A stretch of 50,648 nt of DNA. Origin: Planctomycetes bacterium UBA2386. GTDB lineage: Bacteria > Planctomycetota > UBA1135 > UBA2386. A model generated the notes under the pieces. That model made no database searches, was not told the DNA's origin, and worked only from the letters and a program-made list of their open reading frames with translations. Location of the stretch: assembly GCA_002343845.1 (NCBI GenBank), contig DDSQ01000078.1, positions 1 through 50,648 of the forward strand, in the 5' to 3' direction. This document shows, piece by piece, positions 1 through 8,950 of the stretch; the first letter of the stretch is position 1; the number at the start of each line of letters is the position of its first letter. Made by a program: the position numbers and the translations under genes.

Positions 1-195
1 GGGGAGAGGAGGGCGGGCGGATCTTAGGAACGGGATCGCTGGTGGCTACTGCGGTGCGGTTGGGTTGGTGGGGCGGCGGGGTTGCGGATGCGTTCGCGGG
101 GCGTGGCTGGTGGGTCGGCGCGCGAGTTGCCCCCGTTGGCACACCTGGAGCAATGGTGGGCCTTCGTGTCGCGGGCCCTCGACCCTCCACGAGCC

Positions 196-645
196 ATGTC
201 GCGTCTGGTGCTTCGGTGTTCACTCCGATCTTCGTCGCAGCTCCTGCGGCCTCTCTTCGCATTGGGTGCGATGCTGGGCGTACTCGTCGCGGCGTGTGCG
301 CATTCGGCGCCGGCGCCGGTTGCGGCGCCGCGTGCCCCGGTAGTCGTGCTGTCGCCGAGCGGCGATGCCGAACTCGACGAGCTGCGGCGTTGGGCCGTCG
401 TGGTCCCGATCGCCGATCTGCTGGACAGGCTCGCGGTCTTCGCCTCGCTGGTCGGCACCACCTACCGCAGCGACCCCATCCTGTGGCAGGGCGTGGCGCG
501 CGCCGCCGACGCGCTGCTGGCGGGTCATGACGCGCCGCAGCGTCGCCTTACGGCCCGCTACCTGGCGCAGGTCATCGAGCAGGGCATCCCCGAGTTCGCG
601 GCGCCGCTGCACGAACGGGCGGTGCGGCTGCGGCGGATCGAGTGA
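196..645 (+). CDS. Small predicted lipoprotein, uncharacterised
   Basis: This is a 149-residue protein of unknown function. I chose the ATG at 196 because it places a hydrophobic signal segment ending in a lipobox-like LVAAC at the N terminus; the frame is open further upstream without a better start. The C-terminal ~90 residues resemble the C-terminal half of the minus-strand protein at 12140-12607. Both share a D-P-x-x-W-Q-G-V-x-R motif, then a D-A-L-x-A-G-H motif and an A-Q-V-I-E-Q motif, so the two are paralogues. The shared part looks like an all-helical domain. Membrane attachment follows from the signal sequence only. Confidence 0.65.
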   Translation: MSRLVLRCSLRSSSQLLRPLFALGAMLGVLVAACAHSAPAPVAAPRAPVVVLSPSGDAELDELRRWAVVVPIADLLDRLAVFASLVGTTYRSDPILWQGVARAADALLAGHDAPQRRLTARYLAQVIEQGIPEFAAPLHERAVRLRRIE

Positions 646-739
646 ACCCGCGCGAAGTGGCGCTCGCCCGGGCTGGCCGCGGCTCGTCGTTGGGTTCGTT
701 CCTCTCGACGCGTGCCCCGTGTGACCTGGGTGGGGCTGC

Positions 740-2026
740 GTGGTCGGGCGCCATGCCGACATGACGACGATCCTCGAACGGTGCGGTGGCGCCCTGCGCG
801 CGCGCGGCTGGCCGCCCGACTGCATGCCGCCGCCCGGCGCCACGTTCGACGCCGACGGCTCGCTGCGCGCCCCGCTTGGTCTACGCGCGCGCCTGCGACG
901 GGCGCTGGCGGCGACCGGTGCGCCGTTCGTCGACTCGCTGGCGCCGCCGCCGCTGCCAGCGGAACGGTTGCCGCCTGGCGTCGTGCCGCCGCCAGCGGCG
1001 CTTGCGACATGGTGGCGCCATGGCGGGCACGGTCACGTCGTTGGTCTCGGCGACGGCGAGCAGCTCGACCTCGTGCTGGGCGCGGTGCGCTGCGCCGCGT
1101 CGCGAGCGCTGCTCGTGGTGCGCGACTCGGGTGCCGAGTTGCGCTGGCAGGCGCTCCTGCGCGAACGCGGCGCTGCGGCGGCGATCGACGTCTGGCCGGT
1201 CGCGACCGTCGCGCGGCGGTTCGCTGGCGGCGCCCCGCTCCATGACTTCGTGGTGGTGGCACAGCCCGAACTGCACCCGCCGCCGACGTTGGCGACGGTG
1301 ATCGCCGGGCTCGCCGCGGCGCACGTGCTGGCGCTGGTCGACCACGCCGGTCCGGAGCTGCTCGGCATCTCGGCGTGGGCCGGGCCGTTGCTGCAGTTCG
1401 TGCGTCGCCGCGCGGCCGCGGCCCACGTCGAACTGCACCTGCCGCTGCTGCCCGCCGAACGCGTTGCGCACGACGCGGCGTGGCACGAGTTCCTGGGCGC
1501 CTACGATGCGTTCGCGGCGATGCGGCCGTCGGCGGGGTTCGGCACGTTCGTGCGGGAAGCGCGCGGCGAGCCAGCGTGGCGGCCGGGGCTGCTCGCGTGG
1601 CATCGGGCCCGGGCCGTTGCGGCGTGGAACCACGCCAAGGCCGCGGCCTGCGGGGAACTGCTGGCGCGCCATCGCGGCGCGTCGGTGTTGGTGTTCACGC
1701 CCGACCGCGCCAGCGCCTACGAGATCGCGCGCGAGCACCTGGTCGCGCCGCTGACCGCCGAACTGCCGCGGGCCGAACGCGCCGCGCTGCTGGCGGCGTT
1801 TGCGCGGCGCACGTTGCGCACGCTGGTTGGCCCGCGCCTGCTCGAACTCGGCGTCGACGCGGGGGCCGCCGACGTCGGCATCGTGGTCGGCGGCGGCTTC
1901 GGCCTCGCCGATTGCCGCGCGCGCCACGATCGCATCGCGCCGGCCGGGATCGTCTACGAGCTCGTCGCCGAACACACCGCCGAGGTCGGCCGGGCCCGGC
2001 GCTTTGCCGATGCCATGCGCCGCTGA
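740..2026 (+). CDS. XPB-like helicase with lost catalytic motifs
   Basis: This protein of about 428 residues follows the motif order of XPB/RAD25 superfamily 2 helicases, but the catalytic motifs are gone. The Walker A position (near GHGHVVGLGDGEQLDLVLG) has no GKT. The DEAH position reads AQPE. The QxxGR motif VI is replaced by CRARHDRIAP. Structural echoes remain: ALLVVRDSGAELRWQ for motif Ia, VLVFTPD for motif IV, and RTLVGPRLLELGVDAGAADV for motif V. The next gene encodes a DUF790/Bax1-type nuclease, the known XPB partner, which supports the assignment. It may act as a scaffold without ATPase activity. The start could be the first ATG or the MTTIL methionine seven codons later. Confidence 0.7.
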   Translation: MVGRHADMTTILERCGGALRARGWPPDCMPPPGATFDADGSLRAPLGLRARLRRALAATGAPFVDSLAPPPLPAERLPPGVVPPPAALATWWRHGGHGHVVGLGDGEQLDLVLGAVRCAASRALLVVRDSGAELRWQALLRERGAAAAIDVWPVATVARRFAGGAPLHDFVVVAQPELHPPPTLATVIAGLAAAHVLALVDHAGPELLGISAWAGPLLQFVRRRAAAAHVELHLPLLPAERVAHDAAWHEFLGAYDAFAAMRPSAGFGTFVREARGEPAWRPGLLAWHRARAVAAWNHAKAAACGELLARHRGASVLVFTPDRASAYEIAREHLVAPLTAELPRAERAALLAAFARRTLRTLVGPRLLELGVDAGAADVGIVVGGGFGLADCRARHDRIAPAGIVYELVAEHTAEVGRARRFADAMRR

Positions 2027-3164
2027 TCGCGTGCCGTGCGCGCGCATCGACGGCGAACTCGTGCCGGACTGGCTGAGTGCGGCCGACCAGCCGTGGCTGC
2101 GCGAACTGCTGCTCGACGCCGGCGCGTTCGTCGGCCGCCCGCTCGCGTCGCTGCAGGCGCGCTGGCGCGCGAGCGAGCCACCGCCGCGGGCGGGTGCGCG
2201 GTGGCCGCTTGTGCTGCAGGTGGTGCAGCGCCGGCTCGTGCCGCGTTCCGCGTGTTCGGCGGCGACGGCGCTGCGGATCCGGGTGTTCGGCGCGGTCGCC
2301 GCTGGCGTCGCGCGCGCCGAGGCGCTCGCTGCGGCGGCTGCCGAATTCGGGCTGGAACCTGCGGCGGTGCCGGCTGCGTTGTTCGCCGACCTCGGCGCGC
2401 AGCGAGTCGTGCGCTGGCCCGCGGAGCTCGACGCGACGAGCCTGCGCCTCGAGGCGAACACATGGCTCGCACGCCAGCTGCTCGCGACCGCGACTTCGGC
2501 CGAACTCGAACTGCAGGGCGCGAGTCGAGCAGTGTTGCGCACCGCGTGGCTGAACGGGACTTGGTTCCGCTGCCTCGCTGCCGATCCGTCGGGGGCGCGT
2601 CTCCAGTGGCGACCCGGACCGGGCGATCGCGGCGCTGGACGGCGGCTCGCCGCGATGGTGCCCGTCCTGCCGTGGGCGCGTCGCTACGTGCTACGCGCGA
2701 CGTGTCGGTGGCGGGGCGCCGCGGGCACGTTCGTGCTCAGCTCGCTGGACGAGTTGATGCCCGGCGCCGCGCCGGCGGCGTTCGACAGCCAGCTCGAACG
2801 CGAGCTCGCGGCGGCGCTGGTGCGGGAGCTGCCGGAGTGGGACGTGACGCGCGAACCAGCGTCGTTGCCGCGCGGGGATCGTCTCGCGTTCCCCGACTTC
2901 GCGCTGCAGCGGCGCTGCGGTGGTGGTGCGGCGTGGTGGTTGGAGGTCGCCGGCTTGCGCGATCCGGCGGCGTTGGCGGGCAAGCTCGAGTTACTGCGCG
3001 CGGAGGAGCGCTACTTGCTGTGCGTGCCGCGGCGATGGTGTCCGGCGGCGTTGGCGGCGGAGCCACGGGTGTGCGCGTTCGCGGGACGCGCGGACGTCGG
3101 GAGCATGGCGGCCTGGGTGCGCTCGTGTGTGGCGCGGCGGGCTCTACGCCGTGATGACGCATAG
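2010..3164 (+). CDS. DUF790 / Bax1-like nuclease
   Basis: This is a 384-residue protein of the DUF790 family. Archaeal Bax1 of this family binds XPB and acts as an endonuclease. The C-terminal nuclease core is recognisable: FDSQLERELAAAL, then a W-x-V-x-REP segment, FPDFALQRR, and WWLEVAGLRDP followed by a conserved lysine region (AGKLELL). These give the E, D and E-x-K positions expected of a PD-(D/E)xK-type site. The N terminus (ARIDGELVPDWL) matches the usual start of the family. I took the ATG at 2010, which overlaps the upstream gene by 17 nt; a GTG at 2031 is an alternative. Tight coupling to the degenerate XPB gene suggests the two proteins still form a complex. Confidence 0.75.
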   Translation: MPCAADRVPCARIDGELVPDWLSAADQPWLRELLLDAGAFVGRPLASLQARWRASEPPPRAGARWPLVLQVVQRRLVPRSACSAATALRIRVFGAVAAGVARAEALAAAAAEFGLEPAAVPAALFADLGAQRVVRWPAELDATSLRLEANTWLARQLLATATSAELELQGASRAVLRTAWLNGTWFRCLAADPSGARLQWRPGPGDRGAGRRLAAMVPVLPWARRYVLRATCRWRGAAGTFVLSSLDELMPGAAPAAFDSQLERELAAALVRELPEWDVTREPASLPRGDRLAFPDFALQRRCGGGAAWWLEVAGLRDPAALAGKLELLRAEERYLLCVPRRWCPAALAAEPRVCAFAGRADVGSMAAWVRSCVARRALRRDDA

Positions 3165-3238
3165 ACCTCCGATTCCAGATCAAGAGGCAGGCGCGCAAGG
3201 CTGGAGGTTGGATGCCCCTGTGAAGCGGCGGCTGGTTG

Positions 3239-3496
3239 TCAGCCAGCACGCTCGGGCCGATTTGCCTCGGTGGGCTTGGAGCCCCGGCGGTGTCTCTTGT
3301 CCGACCGGCTCACTTCGAGCACGTTCAACAACCGTTCCACATCTGACAAGAGGTAGAGGAAGGAACTGCCCTTCTTGGAGAACCTCATTCTCCCTGCCTC
3401 ACGCAAGTGCATCAGTTCGCACGTCGAGACGTGCAGCTTCTTGCGAGTCTCAGTGCTCGAAAGCCACGCATCCTCGGCTCTTGGCTTGGTCGTCAT
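3239..3496 (-). CDS. Small helix-turn-helix protein (excisionase-like)
   Basis: This is an 85-residue protein starting at the ATG of MTTKPRAEDAWLSS. The central part (WLSSTETRKKLHVSTCELMHLREAGR, then a basic stretch, LYLLSDVERLL) has the layout of the HTH_17/MerR-like excisionase fold, a short winged helix with a Y/L-x-x-x-D-V ending. It begins 17 nt after the stop of the dnd-associated methyltransferase gene on the same strand, so it is probably the last gene of that operon. It may regulate the island or be a remnant of its mobility functions. An upstream in-frame ATG at 3580 lies inside the methyltransferase gene and seems less likely. Confidence 0.55.
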   Translation of the reverse strand: MTTKPRAEDAWLSSTETRKKLHVSTCELMHLREAGRMRFSKKGSSFLYLLSDVERLLNVLEVSRSDKRHRRGSKPTEANRPERAG

Positions 3497-3513
3497 GGGC
3501 GGTTTCTGCGTCT

Positions 3514-4953
3514 CTACGGTCTCCGTCGCAGGGAATGCCCGCGGATCGATACTCCGGCGTCGCTGAGAGTCAACAGCCACTCGCGCAGGAACCCGATCCT
3601 CGAAGGATGCTGAAACAACCCAGCCTTCTCCTCCTGCTTCGTCAGTTTGGCGAACTTCGCCCGGCTTGGGTAGTTCTCGGGCACGAACTCCTCCTTGCGA
3701 TGCAGGATCGGGGGGTTCGGCGTGCGTGTGTAGTCCTTGAAAGAGCAGCGCGCCTCATCGAGGCTCACGACGGCGGAGAAGCTGAGTGCGGGATGCGCTT
3801 CCTTGTCGAACGTCGGGTAGCAGAGATAGCTCACCTGGGGCCGGTAGCGGTGGAGCTTGATGATGTTGGCGCCTTCGACATCCCCGACAAGCCCGCGCCC
3901 GCAGGCTTCGTACAGTCGCAGGATGCTCGGCAGTAGCTCGAGCGCGCACGCGTGGACGTAGAGCGCCTGGGGCGTTTCCTTGCCGACACCGACGGACTTG
4001 CACGCGGCGTTGATCTTGTCCTGGTCAGCGACCTGGCGCAGCATCTGGATCGCGGCGAGCGTCGCTTTCGAGTAGTTGCCGTGGAACGCACGGATGTCGC
4101 CGCGCAGTTCGGGCGCCAACTCCGTGAACTTGACGGGTCGACTGAACTGGGAAGTGGCCAGGTAGAGGAGGAGGTCTTCGTTGCGCTGAACCTCGATCTG
4201 CGACCAGCTTTCGGCGCCAGTCGCTCGTCGGACTACGGCAAACGCTCGCCCGATCGAGCCGAAGGCGGCCGACACCTCGCCGCTGTTCGGAAGCTCCTCA
4301 GGCGCGGGCAGGCGCCCGCGCTCGGTGAAGAACTGCAGCAGCGGATCCAGCAAGTCCTTGTGCTCGGCGTAGAGGGCGGCACTGATCGGCACGCGCGGTC
4401 CGAGCACGCTGCGGCGGAACCGAGCCGCGATGTGCCTCTCTCGATCCTCAGGATTGCGGAAGACGAGGAAGACCCCAGGTGCGGCAGGGACTGCGGGTTC
4501 TTCCAGTACCTGCTCGATCCAGTCGCGTAGTTCCGACTGTAGGTAGAAATGCTGGAACGTTCCGCACCTGGTGACGACACCGTCGGCGTAGTCGTCGCCA
4601 CGGACCTCGTCCACGTCGCTGCGCAACCGTGCGGACACGATCAGCAGCCGATTCGCGAGCGACCATGCCGTCGCGAGGGCGGCGGCGCGTTCTTCCGAGT
4701 TCTCGATGACGTTGACGACGAAACCGAGATTGACCACCTGCGATGGCCGAAGCTCTTCGCGAGGAGCGTGAGCTGGATCCCAGCCGACAGCGTCGAAACC
4801 GAGCGACCTCAGAAGCTTGAGATCAGAGCCGTGTCCGCATCCGTAGTCGAACACGGTGGATCCGGCTGGCAGCAGCTCGGCATCGAGCGCGAGCCGCAGA
4901 GGACGCGAGAGGTCAACTCTCCGCAGTGCCGTCTTGTCCCGCCGGATCTGCAT
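3514..4953 (-). CDS. DNA phosphorothioation-associated putative methyltransferase
   Basis: This 479-residue protein has a class I SAM-binding motif near residues 35-42 (VFDYGCGHG) and further Rossmann-like segments (VVNLGFVVNVIEN and RLLIVSARL). The long C-terminal part has no motif I recognise beyond family resemblance. It matches the putative methyltransferase that accompanies dnd clusters, and its position right after dndE agrees. The start overlaps the end of dndE by 41 nt, so the two are likely translated together. Its role in sulfur modification of DNA is not established. Confidence 0.8.
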   Translation of the reverse strand: MQIRRDKTALRRVDLSRPLRLALDAELLPAGSTVFDYGCGHGSDLKLLRSLGFDAVGWDPAHAPREELRPSQVVNLGFVVNVIENSEERAAALATAWSLANRLLIVSARLRSDVDEVRGDDYADGVVTRCGTFQHFYLQSELRDWIEQVLEEPAVPAAPGVFLVFRNPEDRERHIAARFRRSVLGPRVPISAALYAEHKDLLDPLLQFFTERGRLPAPEELPNSGEVSAAFGSIGRAFAVVRRATGAESWSQIEVQRNEDLLLYLATSQFSRPVKFTELAPELRGDIRAFHGNYSKATLAAIQMLRQVADQDKINAACKSVGVGKETPQALYVHACALELLPSILRLYEACGRGLVGDVEGANIIKLHRYRPQVSYLCYPTFDKEAHPALSFSAVVSLDEARCSFKDYTRTPNPPILHRKEEFVPENYPSRAKFAKLTKQEEKAGLFQHPSRIGFLREWLLTLSDAGVSIRGHSLRRRP

Positions 4954-5362
4954 CGCCTGGCTCCGAGTTCTTCCACCGAGGTTGGTCGGTCGTGGTCTTC
5001 TCGATCAGATTGCGGATGCCTTGCAGGCTGCGATCCGCGAACAGGTAGCCGATACCGCGGTGCAGGTGGAGGCGGAAGTACTTGGCGAGGGTCTCGGCAT
5101 CGGTGCCTAGTCCGTCCCGGGCGCAGCGATGCCGCATCAGGGCTGCATAGACCTCTGCGTACTCACCGCCGAAGACTCTCCAGGTCATCTCGATGGAACT
5201 GTCCGAGGCGATCTTGGCATCGGGCGGGACCGAGGCTTCCGCGATCGACACGGCGAAGGCCCAGCGGCAGAGCACGTTCCAGTTGGCGATCTTGGTGCGA
5301 CGCTTCAGCTGCACCAGGTGTTCCTTCTCGCGCTGCGACAGCTTGATTGTCTCGAGGATCAC
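4913..5362 (-). CDS. dndE: DNA sulfur modification protein DndE
   Basis: This is a 149-residue protein; DndE is usually about 110-130 residues, so there is a C-terminal extension overlapping the next gene. The N terminus (KLSQREKEHLVQLKRRTKI, then WNVLCRWAFAVS) and the later FGGEYAEVYAALM and LHLHRGIGYL segments are characteristic of DndE. The protein belongs to the phosphorothioation complex with DndC and DndD and is reported to bind nicked DNA. It starts with GTG and overlaps the dndD stop by 4 nt, which indicates translational coupling in the dndC-dndD-dndE order. Confidence 0.9.
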   Translation of the reverse strand: MILETIKLSQREKEHLVQLKRRTKIANWNVLCRWAFAVSIAEASVPPDAKIASDSSIEMTWRVFGGEYAEVYAALMRHRCARDGLGTDAETLAKYFRLHLHRGIGYLFADRSLQGIRNLIEKTTTDQPRWKNSEPGDADPAGQDGTAES

Positions 5363-7356
5363 GATGCGACCTCCCAGAAGTAACCGTCACGGACCGTGGT
5401 GATCTGCTTGCGGTCGTCGAAGTCCAGCAGGTAGGAGCGAGCGATGTGCGGGGTCAGCTTCCGGTGGTAGTCCTGATCGATCTCCTCGTCCGTCGAGAGC
5501 AGGATCACCTGGTGGCTGGCGAACGGGAAGTAGCGGTCGATCAGGTTCTGGCGGTGCGAACTGTCGAGGCGCCCAAGCGGCGTGTCGATGACGGTTGGCA
5601 GGGGCCTCCCGGAGGCGCGTCCGAGTCCCCACAGCAGACCGATTGCGAGGAGCTGACGCTCACCGGCTGAAAGCTTGTCGGCAGGGACGACCTCGCCAGC
5701 CTCGCCCTGCAGCGTCACCTCGAACGAATCGGCGTCGATTCTGAGGTCCCGCACCAGGTGCTGCTTGCGCATCAAGGTAGAGAAGCACTCGAGGGCCAGC
5801 TTCTCGATGCGCTGCACATGGCCCTCGAGTACCTTGCGGCGGAACTGGTCGAGCGTTGCGCGAGCTTTGAGTGAGTGCTGCAGCAGCCGCTTCGTGTCTT
5901 CGTCGTCCAGCATCGTCTCCGCCAGGCTCTGGCGCGCGGCGTCGAGATCTCGCTTACAGCGCTCGTGCTCCGCTGTGTCGATGCGGAGAGTCTCCATCAA
6001 GGCTTCCTGCTTGCGAGCGACCTGGGCGACTTCCTCGCGGAGGCCATCGCGTTCGCTGAGCAGAGGCAGAATCTTCTCCTCATCCGGAAGTCCAGCGAGC
6101 TTGCGCTCGAAGTTCTGGATCTGTAGTTCGATGTCGTCCAACTTCTTCAGGAGGTTGCGCGAGCGAGCAAGTTCGGTCGGCAACACGTGCGATCGCAGCG
6201 CGTGAACGCGGGTGAGTTCCGATCGATCCAGCAGGGGCGATTCCCCTGAGCCTGCCGCCATGCGCTGCTTGCGATCCTCGTCCAGGAACGCTGACACGCT
6301 GGCCAGCAGCCCCTTCGACGCCTTCAACGTGCGAATCCGTTCCAGTAGGTGGCCGTCACGCTCCTGCAAGACCTCCAACACCGTGGTTTGTACCGCGGTG
6401 TCGTGGGTCGACTTGGCGGCCTCCTCCATCTGGCCCAGCATCGGCAGGGTCAACGCCAGCGGCAGACCGCTCCCTGCAATCCCGCGAAGTTCGTCTTCCA
6501 AGTCGCGCGACGTCTTGAGCAGTGCATCGCGGTCCGATTCGAACTTGTGCCTGCTCTCGAAGATCGCTCCGCCTTGTTGCTCGAGCTGCCGCTCCAGATC
6601 CGCGAGCCGCTTGGCCAGGCGCTCCGACTCGTTGCGAAGCACTGCCAGCGCTTGATGGCGCTGCCCCAGGCGCTCCTCTTGCTTCTCGTGGTCTCGCTCG
6701 AGATCTCTGGCCTTCTGCACCAAGGGGGAATCGTTCTTCTCGACTCCCGATTCCTTGCGCTTGCGGCGCTCGAGGATCTCGAGGTCGGTCTTGAGTTGGT
6801 CGACGATGTCGAGACCGAGAAGGGAGTGGATCGCTGCCTTTAGGATCTCGGCAGACTTGGCCGGACTCGCCATCGCTTCAATCTTCTCCCCGTCGAAGAA
6901 GAACAGCGGCGCAACTCGTGCCGGGATGAACTCCTCGACCCACTCGCTCCAATTCTCCGCGAGCACGGTGTCGAGTTCGCCGTCCCGGATCACGTCCAGC
7001 GACTCGCGGATCGAGGATCCAACCACGCGCCAGTATCGGGACAGGTGGATCGTCTGCTCTGCTCCCTGCAGGGAGCTGCGGAACGTGAGTTCGATCCCGG
7101 CGCCCTCCTGCTGGTCGGCGCGACGATGGATGCACTTGCGCAGGAAGGCGTCGTAGGAACCCTCGGAGCCCTTCCAGATGTCCGCCCGGCGCCCATAGAG
7201 CACAAGCTGCAGCGCGTTGAGGACCGAGGTCTTGCCGCCGCCGTTCATGCCGCCGAACAAGATGACGGGCCTCTTCGGCGGAGCAGGCGACAGGTCGATC
7301 TCGTGGCGGCCGAGATAGGGGCCGAAGTTGTGTAGGACGAAGCGGTCGAGAATCAT
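5359..7356 (-). CDS. dndD: DNA sulfur modification ATPase DndD
   Basis: This is a 665-residue SMC/Rad50-like ATPase. The Walker A motif is GGMNGGGKTS near residues 35-44. It is followed by a long charged coiled-coil region from roughly residue 180 to 500. The ABC signature (KLSAGERQLLAIG) lies near residue 565, and the Walker B/D-loop (VIDTPLGRLD) near 590. All ATPase motifs look intact. DndD is the ATPase of the phosphorothioation machinery and is thought to drive DNA structural change or nicking during sulfur insertion. Its ATG overlaps the dndC stop by 4 nt, and its own stop overlaps the dndE start. Confidence 0.93.
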   Translation of the reverse strand: MILDRFVLHNFGPYLGRHEIDLSPAPPKRPVILFGGMNGGGKTSVLNALQLVLYGRRADIWKGSEGSYDAFLRKCIHRRADQQEGAGIELTFRSSLQGAEQTIHLSRYWRVVGSSIRESLDVIRDGELDTVLAENWSEWVEEFIPARVAPLFFFDGEKIEAMASPAKSAEILKAAIHSLLGLDIVDQLKTDLEILERRKRKESGVEKNDSPLVQKARDLERDHEKQEERLGQRHQALAVLRNESERLAKRLADLERQLEQQGGAIFESRHKFESDRDALLKTSRDLEDELRGIAGSGLPLALTLPMLGQMEEAAKSTHDTAVQTTVLEVLQERDGHLLERIRTLKASKGLLASVSAFLDEDRKQRMAAGSGESPLLDRSELTRVHALRSHVLPTELARSRNLLKKLDDIELQIQNFERKLAGLPDEEKILPLLSERDGLREEVAQVARKQEALMETLRIDTAEHERCKRDLDAARQSLAETMLDDEDTKRLLQHSLKARATLDQFRRKVLEGHVQRIEKLALECFSTLMRKQHLVRDLRIDADSFEVTLQGEAGEVVPADKLSAGERQLLAIGLLWGLGRASGRPLPTVIDTPLGRLDSSHRQNLIDRYFPFASHQVILLSTDEEIDQDYHRKLTPHIARSYLLDFDDRKQITTVRDGYFWEVAS

Positions 7357-8537
7357 GACAGTGGCAGCTGCAGCCCCTGCTGGCGCGGCTGGATGGTGGT
7401 GGGGGCGTCTTTGGCCTGCTGCCTGCGAAGAGCGCGCTGCTTGGCGTCCTCAGCATCCTCGTAGAAGCCGCGGCGCAGCGCGGACTCGAGCTTCTCGAAC
7501 AGCCCTGCGCGGCGTGCCATGTTGCGATGACGCTGCTCGGTGTCGAGCAGCTCGCGAACGAGCTCGAAGTGCAGCGTGTCTTCGCCACATGATTCCCGGA
7601 GCTTGGCGATCTCCTCCGCTCCGAACGCCGAGTGCTCGTGGAGCGGTGCTCCGGGGTAGTCGCGACCGGTCGCTTCGCGGTAGATGCGGGGCAGCGAGTC
7701 TTCCAGCTCGTGCTTCTCGACGACCCACAAACGGCGGATCTCCTGCAGCTCAGGGAAGCTGATCAGCTCGAGGTCGCGCACATAGTCGGGACCGTGCTTG
7801 CGGATCCACTCCTGGGCGGTGAGCAGCTCGCGGACCCACGTCTCTCGTGCCGACTGCGTGTACGGGCCAGGGATTGGCTCGCCGTGGAACAGCTGCACGT
7901 GCCCTTGCATGCGGCGGAAGTCGCGTGTCGTGCGGTCGGCTTCCTTCAATTTGTCCCGCAGCTCGAGCAGCGGCAGCATCCACTCCTTCTCGTGGTCGTT
8001 CTGGATCATCGCCGACATGGATTTGTCCTTGTCGACGAGCGTGCAGACCCAGCACCCGAAGCGGCTGTCGCCGCAACTGGGCGTGCTCGTGTCGAGCACC
8101 AGGGGGCATTCGCCGTCGGCGGAAGCACCTTGGTACATCGTGAGCAGCTCCTTGTTGTTGTGCCCCCAGGGGTTCTGCACCTGCATCAGGAACAGCCAGA
8201 CGTCGTCATTGGTCCAGTCCTCGACCGGGCTGTAGACGAGCGAGTTCGGCAGGCTGAGGTTGGGACTCAGGCGATCGCGGATGCGTTTGCCCTCGAGCTT
8301 CACCATGCGGTGCTTGCGCTTGCTGCTCTCCGCCTTGCGTGTGCCCAGCACGAGGATCGCTTCGCCGTTCTGCTTCACCATGTCGTTGATGAAGCGGTTC
8401 GCGGGGCGGATCTTCATGCGCTCCGTGCACCAACGGAACTTCACGCCCGGGGCCGGGTAGCCACGACCGATCAGGTTCACCCAGAACGTGTCCTCGACCT
8501 GCGGGAGCGCCGTGCCTCGGGGTTGCCGTAAGTGGAA
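7353..8537 (-). pseudogene. dndC: 5'-truncated dndC (PAPS-reductase-like sulfurtransferase)
   Basis: The reading frame encodes only the C-terminal part of DndC. Recognisable segments are VEDTFWVNLIGRGYPAP, FRWCTERMKI, and the iron-sulfur cysteine region CGDSRFGCWVCT. The N-terminal ATP-pyrophosphatase half with the SGGKDS P-loop is absent, and no frame upstream encodes it. Going upstream, homology stops near 8504-8520 and the frame closes at a TGA just above 8537. The sequence then continues as a metallo-beta-lactamase gene in another frame. A GTG at 8480 could start a 375-residue product. Without the P-loop the protein should not activate substrate, so modification by this operon is probably lost unless another dndC exists. 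An assembly join is possible. Confidence 0.85.
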
Positions 8538-8950
8538 TCAACGACTAGCTCGTCGACTGATATCGTCGACTCCACCGGCCAGAAGAAGTCCGACGAGTAG
8601 CCTACGCGGTATCCGTCTGCACACGTAACCTGCACCTGTGCTCCCCCGAGCATGTGATGGCTCGGCAGAAGTGTTATCTCCTCGGCTCCTACGGCCTCCC
8701 TCTCGCCGAAGGCGACGCCTATGACGTTGTCGCGGTACGGTAGGTCGGCATTCTGTATTGCGCACAACAGTGAGCGCGTCTGCTCAGACATGAATATTCG
8801 CTGATTGGCCTTGCTGGTGTTGAAGTCCACCATATGGTCGGCATGAATGTGTGTCTGTATTCTGATGGGTCGGTTGCAGGCGAAGCCGTCGCAGGAAATT
8901 TGCTGGCCAAGGAGTATCGTGCCATCGTCCTTGAGCGATATGCGACTCAT
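8477..8950 (-). pseudogene. 3'-truncated metallo-beta-lactamase fold protein
   Basis: The first ~140 residues match a metallo-beta-lactamase fold of the RNase J/CPSF-like nuclease type. They include the metal-binding THIHADH motif, SHHMLGGAQV, GYSSDFFWP, and the DSTYGNPE segment that normally precedes the second half of the domain. Right after that segment the frame runs into out-of-register dndC sequence and stops, so the beta-CASP/C-terminal half is missing. The gene's ATG overlaps the stop of the parB-like gene by 4 nt, so both were once co-transcribed. Zinc ligands from the N-terminal half are present, but the product is unlikely to fold fully. Confidence 0.75.
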
